Below, in pieces: positions 53,793 to 63,700 of a stretch of 64,000 bases of DNA. The first letter of the stretch is position 1. Every line of letters begins with the position of its first letter. The DNA is from Streptomyces ficellus (GTDB taxonomy: Bacteria > Actinomycetota > Actinomycetes > Streptomycetales > Streptomycetaceae), in contig NZ_CP034279.1 in assembly GCF_009739905.1 (NCBI RefSeq), positions 558,001 to 622,000 on the forward strand, in the 5' to 3' direction. The notes under the pieces are model-generated. The model had not been told where the DNA came from. It made no database searches and was given only the letters and a program-made list of their open reading frames with translations. Position numbers and translations under genes: made by a program.

Positions 53793-56700
53793 GTGAAGGG
53801 AAGAGTCCGGCCCAGAGCCGGAGGGCTGCGCGTCGGCGTGGCCGTGCACGTACGGAAGGCGGTGTCCGCGGCGATCGCCGTGGCGGTGCTCGGCACCGTC
53901 ACCGGTGAGGCCGCCGCGGCGACCTCCGTACGCGCCGAGCAGGTGTCGCTGACGCGGACGCTCCAGTCGCTGGACCGGCTCGCGGCGGCGGTGGAGCCGA
54001 AGGGCGACACCCCGCCGGCACCGGCCGCCACGTCGGAGCTGGACCGCATCAGTGACGAGCGGGACCGGCAACTGGTCGAGGACTTCGCGGAGTTCGACGA
54101 GGAGGAGGAAGTCCGCGAGGCCGCCAGGAAGGCGCTGGAGAGCACCGACCCGGACGCCATCCGTGTCTTCCTGGAGCGCGGGGAGGCCGAGGCGCGCCAG
54201 CGCGCCAAGGACAAGCGCGCCGGTGTCGACGGGGCGAACCGCGGCCGGATCGAGGCGCTGCGCGGTACCGGCGGGCCGTTCTTCAACGCGGAGGTCGAGC
54301 GGGTCCTGAAGGGCACGGCGCAGGACCGCGCCGACTTCCTGGCGTTCGGCGCGGACATCGCCAAGCAGCGTGACGAGGCGGACAAGCAGAACGCCGCCAA
54401 GCGCGCCGAGGAGAACCGCAAGCGGGTCGAGATGCTGGCGTCCGTGGGCGGCCCCGCGGTCAAGCGGGCCGCGCTGGCCGCGCTGGAGTCCAAGGACGCC
54501 GCTGTGATCGCGGAGTTCCTGGAGAAGGGTTACCAGGTCGCGGCGCGGCAGGACGCCGATGACCGGGCCGCGCACGAGAAGGCGCAGAAGGAGGCCCAGG
54601 AGGCCGCCGAGAAGCTGCGCGAGCTGGCCCGCAAGGCCGCCGTCGCCGCCGAGGCGCGTACCAAGCTGATCGCCGCGCACGGTGACGCGGTCAAGGCGCT
54701 GAAGAACGCCTCCAACGCCATGTCGTCGGCCGCTTCGGCCGCGCGCGAGGCGGACCGGATGCTGGCCGCCGACCGGGCGGGCAAGCGCCTGTCGGACTAC
54801 AGCCAGGTCAAGGCGGAGGTCGCGCGCCAGGTCGGGTACGCCGAGGACGCCGCCACGGCCGCGCAGGTCGCCGCGGCCCAGGCCAAGGTCCAGGCGGACG
54901 TCCTGGTGGGCACCGGTCTGGAGCACGGCGTCCAGTGGTCCGAGGTCGCCTCCGGCATCGCCTCCGCCGCCGACGCCGCCGCGAAGGCCGCCGCCACCGC
55001 GCGGCACGCGGTGGACGCCACCGCCGCCGACGCCGCCGGTCTCAACGCCAAGAACCAGGCCGAGCTGCACGCCCAGCAGGCCGCCAAGTGGCGGGCCAAC
55101 GCCGAGGAGCACGCCAAGGCCGCGGCCCGGCTCGCCGACGCCGCCGCCAAGCAGGCCCAGGTCGCCGCGACCGCCGCCGCGCGCGCCAAGGAGGCCCGGG
55201 TGGCCGCCGAACAGGCGGAGCGCGAGGCGTGGGAGCACGCCCGTAAGACCCGGGAGGCCCGTGTCGAGGCGCAGCGGCAGGCCAAGATCGCCGCTGAGCA
55301 GCGGGTGATCGCCGAGCGTGAGCGTGACCTGGCCGCCGCCGCGCGGGCCCGGGCGGAGCGCGAGCGGGACATCGCCGCGGCGGCACGCGCGCGTGCCGAG
55401 GCCGAAGCCCGTACCGCCTCCGCGGCCCGTGCGCAGGCGCAGGCGGCTGCCGCGACGGCCGCCGCCGCGCGGGCCGACGCCGCCCACCAGGACGGCATCG
55501 CCGCCGACGCCGACCGCCGGGCGCGGGCCGAGGAGACCACCGCCCGCAATGCCCGCGACGCCGCCTTCAAGGCAGAGCAGAACCACCAGGCCAAGGAGGC
55601 GCGCGCCAAGGCGACCGAGGCGCTCGCCGCCGCCGGTCGTGGCACCGTCGACGCGGGTGTGGCCCGTGCCGCCGCTGACGCGGCCCGCGCGGACGCCGAC
55701 ACGGCGGGTGCGGCGGCCCAGCAGGCCCGGGGCGCCGCCAATACGGCGAGCGGTGCGGCCGTACGGGCGCGTTCCGCGGCCACGGAGGCGGCGGGCGCCG
55801 CCGCCCGGGCCCGGGCGGCCGCCGCCGAGGCGACCGCGCACGCCGCGCGGGCCAACGCCGCGGCGAACAAGGCGGAGGCCGCTGCCGCCGCCGCCAATGC
55901 CGCCGCGAACAAGGCGGAGGCCGAGGCCGCGCTGACCCGTGCGGCCGCCCGGCGCGCCGACGAGAAGGCCGCCGAGGCCACGGCGCAGGAGGCGCGCGCC
56001 GGTATCGCCGCGCACGAGTCCGCCCGGCTCGCGGGTCTCGCCGCCATGGAGGCGAACAACTCCCTCCAGGCCGCGAACCGCACGAAGGACGAGGCGCAGG
56101 GCGCCGTCCGCGAGGCGGCCATGGCACGCGTCCAGGCGACCGTCGCCGTGAACGCGTCCGCGGCCGCCCGCAGCACCGCCGCCGGGATCGCCGAGCCGGC
56201 CAACACGGCCATCGCGCTGACCGCGCCGTTCACCGGTAAGGACGCGGACGCGGACTTCGCCGCAGCGGTCGCGGCCGCGGCCGAGCAGATGGGCGCCGAG
56301 CAGGTCGCCTCGGCGGACGCCAAGGCCGCGGAGGCCGTGAAGGCCGCCGACGCCGCCGAGGCCGCCGCCAAGCGGGCCAACGCCCAGGTCGCGCCCGCCT
56401 TCGAGGCCGCTGCCGACGCGGCGCGTTCGGCGGCGAACGCCGCGCGGTCCGCCGCGGCGGCGATGAAGTCGGCCGCGCAGGCCGCCGAGGAGGGGGCCAA
56501 GGCGCGTGCCGCCGCGGCCCGCGCCCACGAGGCCGACGCCCAGGCGCAGGCGGACGCGAAGCTCGCCCGCTCGGCCGCCAACCAGGCGTACGCGGACGCC
56601 ACGGCCGCCCGCAACGCCGCCAACCAGGCCGAGGCCGAGGCGGCCCGTGCCCGGGGCGCCGCCGCCGAGGCGGACAGCCACGCGGTGGCCGCCAACAGCG

Positions 56701-58172
56701 CGGCCAGCCTGGCGGAGAAGGAGGCGAGCGTCGCCCAGGGCGCCGCCGCCCAGGCGGAGAAGGACGCCGCCGACGCCAACAAGTTCGCCGAGTCGGCCGA
56801 GGGCCACGCCAAGTCGGCGGAGGCGGCGGCGAAGAACGCCAACACCTACGCCCGCGAGGCAGACGAGGCCGCGAAGAAGGCCGAGGAGTACCAGCGGGAG
56901 CAGGAGCGCAAGGCCCGCGAGGCGGCGGCGAAGGCGGCCGAGCAGAAGGGCGGGTCGGCGAAGCTCACCCCGTGGGAGATCGAGGCGCTCAAGGCCGCGG
57001 GAATCTCGCTGGAGGACTACGAGAAGGCGCGCGCCCTCGCGGACAAGGACCTTCTCGACTTCCTGGTCGAGAACGGCGGGCAGATCATCGTCGACCTCCT
57101 CTTCGAGGACATCAAGAAGTGCTTCACCGAGGGCAACTTCGAGAGCTGCTTCTGGGCCGTGGTCGGCGCACTGCCGTGGGGCAAGGCACTACAGGTCATC
57201 AAGGCGACGCCGGCGATCACCAAGGCGCTCGTCAAGATCGTCGGTGGGCTCGACGACTTCCTCGACAAGTCCGCCGCGGCGAAGAAGCTCATTTCGCAGA
57301 GCCAGGCGCTGATCGACAAGTTCCGCAAGAACCCTCCGTGCCCCGACCCCGGTAACAGCTTCACGCCTGCCACCCGGGTTCTGATGGCCGACGGTACGTA
57401 CAAGCAGATCAGGGACGTCCAGGTCGGGGAGCGGGTCCTCGCGACCGATCCTGCCACCGGGCAGACCGGTGGTCGCGCCGTCACCCGCCTCATCACCGGT
57501 GAGGGGCAGAAGTCCCTGCGGGAGCTCACCGTCGACACCGACGGTGCGGCCGGTGATGCCACCGGTACGCTCACTGCCACTGACGGGCACCCCTTCTGGG
57601 TGGTCAACCGCCACGCCTGGGTGGACGCCTCCGGGCTCGTGGCCGGTGACCGGCTGCGTGCCCCGGACGGTACGACGAGGGAGCTGCTCAAGGTCCGCGC
57701 CTGGAGCGAGCCGCTGCGCGTCCACAACCTGACGGTCGACGACCTGCACACGTACTACGTGCTCGCGGGGGCCGCTCCGGTCCTGGCGCACAACTCCACC
57801 TGCAAGCTCTACGGTGCCGCTCTGAAGACCGCCGAGATGGCCAACGAGCTGATCGAGAGCCTTCAGAAGACGGGCAAGCTGCCCGGCCACTACGTGACCA
57901 AGGACCAGGCGAAGGCCGCGGGCTGGGAGGAGGGCAAGGCCCTGGGCAACCACCTCAAGGACGGTCAGATCGGCGGTGACGTGTTCCGGAACGAGGACGG
58001 ACTGCTGCCCGACTATCCTGGGCGTACCTGGTACGAAGCCGACATCGGAATCACCAACACGATGAAGCGTTCCAAGCAGCCGGGCACTCGCCTCGTCTAC
58101 TCGGACGACGGTCTCGCGTACGTGACGTTCGACCACTACAAGAGCTTCGTCCTGCTCCCCAACTGGAAGTGA
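53793..58172 (+). CDS. Polymorphic toxin: signal peptide, ALF repeats, long coiled coil, Hint autoprotease, barnase-like RNase
   Basis: 1459 aa. A signal peptide covers about 1-46 and ALF repeats ~70-280. Ala-rich coiled coil (~280-1060) is followed by a short hydrophobic/helical region (~1065-1180). The Hint (intein-like) domain runs from about Ser1189 (GNSFTPATRVLM) to His1333-Asn1334 (VLAHNS) with the internal TDGH motif. The tip (~1355-1459) matches barnase-type ribonucleases: LPGHYVTKDQA, GGDVFRNEDGLLPDY and RTWYEAD, with catalytic Glu1415, Arg1433 and His1448 (DHYKSF) in place. GTG start with GGGGG 7 nt upstream. It should release an RNase by Hint cleavage; a barstar gene follows with a 4-nt overlap. 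Confidence 0.93.
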   Translation: MKGRVRPRAGGLRVGVAVHVRKAVSAAIAVAVLGTVTGEAAAATSVRAEQVSLTRTLQSLDRLAAAVEPKGDTPPAPAATSELDRISDERDRQLVEDFAEFDEEEEVREAARKALESTDPDAIRVFLERGEAEARQRAKDKRAGVDGANRGRIEALRGTGGPFFNAEVERVLKGTAQDRADFLAFGADIAKQRDEADKQNAAKRAEENRKRVEMLASVGGPAVKRAALAALESKDAAVIAEFLEKGYQVAARQDADDRAAHEKAQKEAQEAAEKLRELARKAAVAAEARTKLIAAHGDAVKALKNASNAMSSAASAAREADRMLAADRAGKRLSDYSQVKAEVARQVGYAEDAATAAQVAAAQAKVQADVLVGTGLEHGVQWSEVASGIASAADAAAKAAATARHAVDATAADAAGLNAKNQAELHAQQAAKWRANAEEHAKAAARLADAAAKQAQVAATAAARAKEARVAAEQAEREAWEHARKTREARVEAQRQAKIAAEQRVIAERERDLAAAARARAERERDIAAAARARAEAEARTASAARAQAQAAAATAAAARADAAHQDGIAADADRRARAEETTARNARDAAFKAEQNHQAKEARAKATEALAAAGRGTVDAGVARAAADAARADADTAGAAAQQARGAANTASGAAVRARSAATEAAGAAARARAAAAEATAHAARANAAANKAEAAAAAANAAANKAEAEAALTRAAARRADEKAAEATAQEARAGIAAHESARLAGLAAMEANNSLQAANRTKDEAQGAVREAAMARVQATVAVNASAAARSTAAGIAEPANTAIALTAPFTGKDADADFAAAVAAAAEQMGAEQVASADAKAAEAVKAADAAEAAAKRANAQVAPAFEAAADAARSAANAARSAAAAMKSAAQAAEEGAKARAAAARAHEADAQAQADAKLARSAANQAYADATAARNAANQAEAEAARARGAAAEADSHAVAANSAASLAEKEASVAQGAAAQAEKDAADANKFAESAEGHAKSAEAAAKNANTYAREADEAAKKAEEYQREQERKAREAAAKAAEQKGGSAKLTPWEIEALKAAGISLEDYEKARALADKDLLDFLVENGGQIIVDLLFEDIKKCFTEGNFESCFWAVVGALPWGKALQVIKATPAITKALVKIVGGLDDFLDKSAAAKKLISQSQALIDKFRKNPPCPDPGNSFTPATRVLMADGTYKQIRDVQVGERVLATDPATGQTGGRAVTRLITGEGQKSLRELTVDTDGAAGDATGTLTATDGHPFWVVNRHAWVDASGLVAGDRLRAPDGTTRELLKVRAWSEPLRVHNLTVDDLHTYYVLAGAAPVLAHNSTCKLYGAALKTAEMANELIESLQKTGKLPGHYVTKDQAKAAGWEEGKALGNHLKDGQIGGDVFRNEDGLLPDYPGRTWYEADIGITNTMKRSKQPGTRLVYSDDGLAYVTFDHYKSFVLLPNWK
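54042..54148. repeat. 107-bp block identical to 61021-61127
   Basis: The two long ALF genes are identical over this block, including synonymous positions, and remain near-identical for a further ~200 bp. Copies are 6979 bp apart in direct orientation. Confidence 0.88.
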
Positions 58173-58468
58173 GGGTCATGGAAGTCGTCATCGAAGGTGC
58201 GGTCATCCGTAGCGCGCCGGATTTCCACCGCTTCCTCGCCCAGGCTCTGGATTTCGGCCCGTACTACGGGGCCAACCTGAGCGCCTTGTGGGATCGCCTC
58301 ACGACGGACGTCGAACGCCCGGTGGAGATCGTCTGGAAGGACGCGCACCTCAGCAGAGCGGCGTTCGGCGAGAACGTCTTCGACCAGATTCGCGACCTGC
58401 TCCTGCGTGTGCAGGAGCAGGACCGGGCGAATGACGAGTCGAAGCGCTTCTCCGTGACATTCGACTGA
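58169..58468 (+). CDS. Barstar-family immunity protein
   Basis: 96-99 aa; GTG 58169 overlaps the toxin stop and ATG 58178 is an in-frame alternative. The fold signature of barstar is present (YYGANLSALWDRLTTDVERPVEIVW, where barstar has YYGENLDALWD), with the acidic helix that plugs the barnase active site. Length matches barstar (~90 aa). It has no signal peptide, so it protects the cytoplasm of the producer against the RNase tip encoded immediately upstream. A perfect palindromic terminator follows. Confidence 0.94.
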   Translation: MRVMEVVIEGAVIRSAPDFHRFLAQALDFGPYYGANLSALWDRLTTDVERPVEIVWKDAHLSRAAFGENVFDQIRDLLLRVQEQDRANDESKRFSVTFD

Positions 58469-58484
58469 CGACACAGAGAACACA

Positions 58485-58519
58485 GTGAAGCCCCGCAGAT
58501 CCGATCTGCGGGGCTTCAC
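58485..58519. terminator. Perfect 35-bp palindromic terminator after the immunity gene
   Basis: 17-bp arms (58485-58501 and 58503-58519, GTGAAGCCCCGCAGATC type) around a single central base, 16 nt after the barstar stop. Confidence 0.85.
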
Positions 58520-59015
58520 CTGTCCGGGGGAAGGAATCCCGCTTGCGGGACCCGTCGGGCGGGGCGTCCCGGTGACGGAAACGGAATTGCGCGCACCGAA
58601 AGCGTGATGCGTCACGGCACGCCGAACCGCATTGATCACATCCGCCGCCGCGCGTTAGGGTTTTGACGACCAGTCGGATGAGTGGCACACCGGAGGGGAC
58701 CGCACGGGCATTCCCGCACCGGCGGACCGGGTGCCCGCATTCTTTCCCGTACGTGCGCGTGCGGATGACGTACACCCAGGGGGATTCGTGGCGCGTATGC
58801 CGGAGCGTTCCGTCGTCGACGGCATCACGCGCGCGCCGGAACCCTCCGGCTGAGCGTTCGGGGTCCCCTCCCCCGCGACCGCGGCCCTATTGACGCGCAT
58901 CTCGGCGACGCCGTTCCGGCGCGTCCGCCGGTGGGCGCCGCCGCCGTGTGCCGTACGCCCTGTCCACGCCGAGCCGCCCGGCACTCTCGGCGGCAGAGGG
59001 AGCCTTCGCATCACC
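58520..59015. other. ~500-bp intergenic region before the second ALF module
   Basis: No convincing gene on either strand. A TTGACG at 58673 could be a -35 element, but no good -10 is visible. GAGGGAG just before 59016 may serve as ribosome-binding site. The 17-bp palindrome present upstream of the first module is not found here. Confidence 0.45.
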
Positions 59016-60665
59016 ATGCACACGCATCACACCACCCCCGCACGGATACGCACGATCATGACCCGGGGCCTGGTGACCGCCACCGCCCTCGCCGCTGTCG
59101 CCGGTGCCGTCGGCGCCGCCGCACCGGGCGCGGCCGCCGACAGCGCCCCCACCGCCCCCGGAACGGGCACGGCGGACCTGGCCGCCCGCGCCGGGGGCAT
59201 CGGGACGACCGACACCCAGCGCGTGGAAGCCGCCGCCGTGGTCCGCCTCGACCCGGCCCCCGACGTGCTCCTGCTGAGCGACTACGACTTCGTCCACGCC
59301 CTGTGGCAGAAGGCGGAGGCCGCGGGCGAGAAGCTCGACGCCGTCCGTACCGCCGCCGAGCAGGCGATGGCGAGCACGGTGCCGGACGACCACGTCCGCT
59401 TCATCGTCACCGGCGTCCACCAGGCGTACGCGCTCGACCAGCAGCGCGAGCGCGACAGGGCCGAGGCCGCGCGGGCCGCCCGGGAGGCCAGGTCCCAGGT
59501 CCTCCTCGCCATCGGCATCCCGGGCACCCCGGAGCTGCTCGCCCTCACCGACGACAACTTCGTCCGTGCCGTGGCCAGGCACGAGGCCTCCGGTCCCGAG
59601 GTCAGGGCCGCCGCGCTCCAGGCGCTCGCCGGCGAGCCGGCGGACTGGCAGGCGTTCATCGCCACCGGTGCCCGCGAAGCGCACAAGCGGGACGTGGCCA
59701 AGGAACTGGAGGACCTGGCGGAGAAGGACCGCAAGAAGGCCGAACGCCGCAAGGAGCTCGCCGCCCGCAAGAACACCGCGGCCCTCTTCCGTGTCACGCC
59801 CTCGGAGGCCATGCTCACGCTGACCGACGACAACTTCCTCCGCGAGCTGCTGCGCCTGGCCGCCGCCGACCTGCACGGCACCGAGCTGTACGCCGAGGCG
59901 CAGCGCGCCGCGCTCAGTGCCGACCCGGCCGTGTGGAAGGCGTACATCCACACCGGCGCCGACGCCGCGTACAAGCGCGACGACGAGAACCGGCGCAAGA
60001 AGCTCGCCGAGGCGAACCGCAAGCTGGCCCTCCAGATCCAGGCCGCCGCGGAGAACGGCGGGGTCAACCCCCACCTGGTCACCGCGGCCAAGAAGGCGCT
60101 CGCAGGCAGCGACGACGACGTGGCGCACTTCCTGAAGTCCGACACCCAGTACCGCCTCAAGCGCCAGTCCCTCCGGGCGTTCGGCGGCGGTGACTACGCG
60201 CGCCAGTCCACCGCGGACGGGGGCAAGGTCGTCCTCAACGGGTCGATCAAGTCGACCAGCCCCCTGGCCGACCGCGAGGACGCGACCTGGGTGGTCGTGC
60301 CCTCTCTCGCGAGCCGGCCCGGCTGCTACTCCTTCGAGTCCGTGCGCAAGCCCGGCCATTACCTCCGCAGCGGCAAGGCGGAGAAGGACGGCCTGCGGGT
60401 CGAGATCGCCGCGGACGACCGGAGCGCCGCCTTCCGCAACAGTGCGACCTGGTGCGCCAAGCCGACGAAGTTCGGGCCCATCGGCCCCCGCACGGGCATC
60501 TCGTTCAGCCAGGCCGCGGGAAGCACCACCAACTGGCTGGCACCCACGGTGAAGGACGTCTACGCCCGCAAGGACTACACGTTCCCGCTCCCCGGCGGTG
60601 TCCCCGGCGAGGCACGTCCGGTCCGCATGGCCGCCTGGCACGTCGTCACGCCGCTGGCGCCCTGA
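59016..60665 (+). CDS. Secreted ALF-repeat protein with C-terminal AbfB domain, copy 2
   Basis: About 549 aa. Close paralogue of the 49373-50953 product: a signal peptide (~15-42), the same IGTTDTQRVEAAAVVRLDP start of the ALF region, matching repeats and an AbfB-like C-terminus (CYSFESVRKPGHYLRSG). It differs by an extended final segment with KFGPIGPRTG. It again directly precedes a long ALF/coiled-coil gene, so the pair moves as a module. The ricin-type lectins of the first module are missing here. Confidence 0.88.
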   Translation: MHTHHTTPARIRTIMTRGLVTATALAAVAGAVGAAAPGAAADSAPTAPGTGTADLAARAGGIGTTDTQRVEAAAVVRLDPAPDVLLLSDYDFVHALWQKAEAAGEKLDAVRTAAEQAMASTVPDDHVRFIVTGVHQAYALDQQRERDRAEAARAAREARSQVLLAIGIPGTPELLALTDDNFVRAVARHEASGPEVRAAALQALAGEPADWQAFIATGAREAHKRDVAKELEDLAEKDRKKAERRKELAARKNTAALFRVTPSEAMLTLTDDNFLRELLRLAAADLHGTELYAEAQRAALSADPAVWKAYIHTGADAAYKRDDENRRKKLAEANRKLALQIQAAAENGGVNPHLVTAAKKALAGSDDDVAHFLKSDTQYRLKRQSLRAFGGGDYARQSTADGGKVVLNGSIKSTSPLADREDATWVVVPSLASRPGCYSFESVRKPGHYLRSGKAEKDGLRVEIAADDRSAAFRNSATWCAKPTKFGPIGPRTGISFSQAAGSTTNWLAPTVKDVYARKDYTFPLPGGVPGEARPVRMAAWHVVTPLAP

Positions 60666-60676
60666 CCGGGACGGCC

Positions 60677-60701
60677 CCGGCCGGGAGCCCGGTTCGGCCG
60701 G
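60677..60701. terminator. Weak hairpin after ALF-AbfB copy 2
   Basis: 7-bp stem CCGGCCG/CGGCCGG with an 11-nt loop. It may attenuate rather than end transcription. Confidence 0.35.
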
Positions 60702-60795
60702 GTCCGGGGAGGGGCCCGGCAGGTTCGGTCGGCGGCTCGGCCGGCCCATCACCACACCGACTTGTCGGCGTATCGACTCATCGAAGGAGATTCCC

Positions 60796-63700
60796 GTGAG
60801 GGAAGGATTCCGGCGCAGAGCCGGAAGAACCCGCGGCCGGGCACCCGGCCTGCTGGGCCGGGCGGTGTCCACCGTCCTCGCCCTGGCCGTCCTCGGCGGT
60901 CTGGCCGGGGAGGCCGGGGCCGTCACACCGTCCGGCCCCGGCGGCATCCCCCGTACGGCCGTCATGGCCGGCGTACCGTCGGCGGCTGCCGTCCCGCCCC
61001 CGCCCGCCACCTCCGAACTGGACCGCATCAGTGACGAGCGGGACCGGCAACTGGTCGAGGACTTCGCGGAGTTCGACGAGGAGGAGGAAGTCCGCGAGGC
61101 CGCCAGGAAGGCGCTGGAGAGCACCGATCCGAACGCGATCCGCGAGTTCCTGGAGCGCGGGGAGGCCGAGGCGCGCCAGCGCGCCAAGGACAAGCGCGCC
61201 GGTGTCGACGTCGCCAACCGCGGCCGGATCGAGGCGCTGCGCGGTACCGGTGGACCGTTCTTCAACGCCGAGGTCGAGCGGGTCCTGAAGGGCACGGCGC
61301 AGGACCGCGCCGACTTCCTGGCCTTCGGTGCGGACATCGCCCGTCAGCGGGACAAGGCCACGGAGCAGAACGAGCGGGAACGCGCGGCGGAGAACCGCAA
61401 GCGGGTCGAGATGCTCGCCGCGGTCGGTGGCCCGGAGGTGAAGCGGACCGCGCAGGCCGCGCTCGCCACGGGCGACGACAAGGTGATCGCGGAGTTCCTG
61501 GAGAAGGGCTATCTGGTCGCCGCGCAGAAGGACGCCGACGACCGGGCCGCCCACGAGAAGGCGCAGCAGGAAGCGCTGGAGGCGGCGCGGAAGCTGCGTG
61601 AGCTGGCGGAGAAGGCCGCCGTCGCGGCCGAGGCCCGCACCAAGCTGATCGCCGCGCACGGCGACGCGGTGAAGGCACTGAAGACGGCGTCCAACGCGAT
61701 GAGTTCCGCGGCGGCGCAGTCCCGTGAGGCCGACCGGATGCTCGCCGCCGACAAGGCCGGGAAGCGCCTGTCGGACTACGGACCGGTGAAGGCCGAGGTC
61801 GGCCGGCAGGTCGGGATCGCCGAGGGCGCCGCCAAGCAGGCGCAGGTGGCGGCCCTTCTGGCCAAGGTCGAAGCTGGGATTCTCACCGATACCGGGCTGA
61901 CGCACGGGGTGCAGTGGTCGGAGGTGGCCTCGGGCATCGCGGGTGCGGCGGACGCGGCGGCGAAGGCCGCGGCGACCGCGCGGCACGCGGTGGACGCCAC
62001 CGCCGCCGACGCGGCCGGGCTGAACTCCAAGAACGCCGCCGAGTTGCACGCCGCGCAGGCCGCCAAGTGGCGGGCCAACGCCGAGGAGCACGCCAAGGCC
62101 GCGGCCCGGCTCGCCGACGCCGCCGCCAAGCAGGCACGGATCGCGGCGGACGCGGCGACCAAGGCGCGCCAGGCGCGGATCGCGGCGGAGCAGGCGGAGA
62201 AGGAGGCGTGGGAGCACGCCAGGAAGACCCGGGACGCACGGATCGAGGCCGAGCGCCAGGCGCGGATCGCGGCCGAGCAGCGGGCGATCGCCGAACGCGA
62301 GCGTGACCTCGCGGCTGCCGCGCGGGCACGGGCCGAGCGGGAGCGGGACATCGCCGCGGCGGCCCGCGCGCGTGCCGAGGCCGAAGCCCGTACCGCCTCC
62401 GCCCGGCGGGCCGACGCCCAGGCCGCGGCGGCCGTGGCCGCCGAGAAGCGGGCCACCGCGCAGGCCCAGGAGGGCATCGCGGCCAAGGCCGACGACCTCG
62501 CGCGGGGCGAGGAGACCAAGGCCCGTACCGCCCGCGACAAGGCGGTGGAGGCCGAGCGCGTCCACAACGCCGAAGCGGCGAGGGCCAGGGCGACCGAGGC
62601 CTTGGCCGCCAAGGCCAAGGGCACCGAGCACGCCGAGACCGCCCGCGCGGCGGCGACCGAGGCGCGTTCCGCGGCCGACGCCGCCGGTTCGGCGGCCGGT
62701 ACGGCACGGGGCGCGGCCGACCAGGCGTCGGCGGCGGCGGTACGCTCCCGCTCCGCGGCCATCGAGGCGGCGGGCGCCGCCGCACGGGCCCGGGCGGCTG
62801 CCGCCGAGGCCACCGCGCACGCGGCACGCGCCAACGCCGCCGCCAACAAGGCCGAGGCGGCCGCCTTCGCGGCGAACGCGGCGGCCAACCGGGCCGAGGC
62901 CGAGGCCGCCGCGACCCGCGCCGCCGCCCAGCGCGCCAATGCCAAGGCGGCGGAGGCCACCGCGCAGGAGGCCCGCGCCGGAATCGCCGCCCATGAGGCG
63001 TCCCGGCTGGCCGGGCTGGCCGCCGTCCACGCCAACCAGGCGCTCCAGGCGGCCAACCGCACCCGCGACGAGGCCGACGGGGCCACCCGCGAGGCGGCGA
63101 TGGCCCGCCTGCAGTCCACGATCGCGGTCCAGGCCGCCACGTCGGCCCGTACCACCGCCGCCGGCATCGCCGACCCGGCCAACACGGCCATCGCGCTCAC
63201 CGCGCCGTTCACCGGCACCGATGTCGACGCCGACTTCGCCGCCGAGGTGGCCAAGGCGGCGGTGGCGCTGGGCCAGGCCGAGGTCACCAAGGCCGAGGCG
63301 AGGGCGGCGGAAGCGGTCAAGGCCGCCGAAGCGGCCGAGGCCGCGGCAGCCCGCGCCCAGGCCCAGGTCGCTCCGGCCTTCAAGGCGGCGGCAGCCGCCG
63401 CCCGTTCCTCCGCCGACGCGGCACGCTCCTCGGCCGCGGCGATGAAGTCCGCCGCGCAGGCCGCCGAGGACGGCGCAAAGGCGCGTGCCGCAGCCGCCCG
63501 CGCCAACGAGGCCGACGCCCAGGCGCAGGCCGACGCCAAGCTCGCCCGCCAGGCCGCCAACCGGGCGTTCGCCGACGCGGCCGCCGCCCGCAACGCCGCC
63601 ACCCAGGCGGAGGCCGAGGCGGCCCGCGCCCGGGGCGCCGCCACCGAGGCCGAGAACCACGCGGCCGCCGCGAACAGCGCCGCGAACCTCGCCGAGCAGG

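Noticed and set aside
53730..56845. Very long open frames antisense to the first ALF/coiled-coil toxin gene
   Set aside because: They are shadows of Ala/Glu-rich, GC3-saturated coding sequence; the products are low-complexity Ser/Ala/Arg or Gly/Arg/Leu and lack domains or ribosome-binding sites.
58655..59023. Small frames on both strands before the second ALF-AbfB gene
   Set aside because: Composition and lack of ribosome-binding sites do not support translation.
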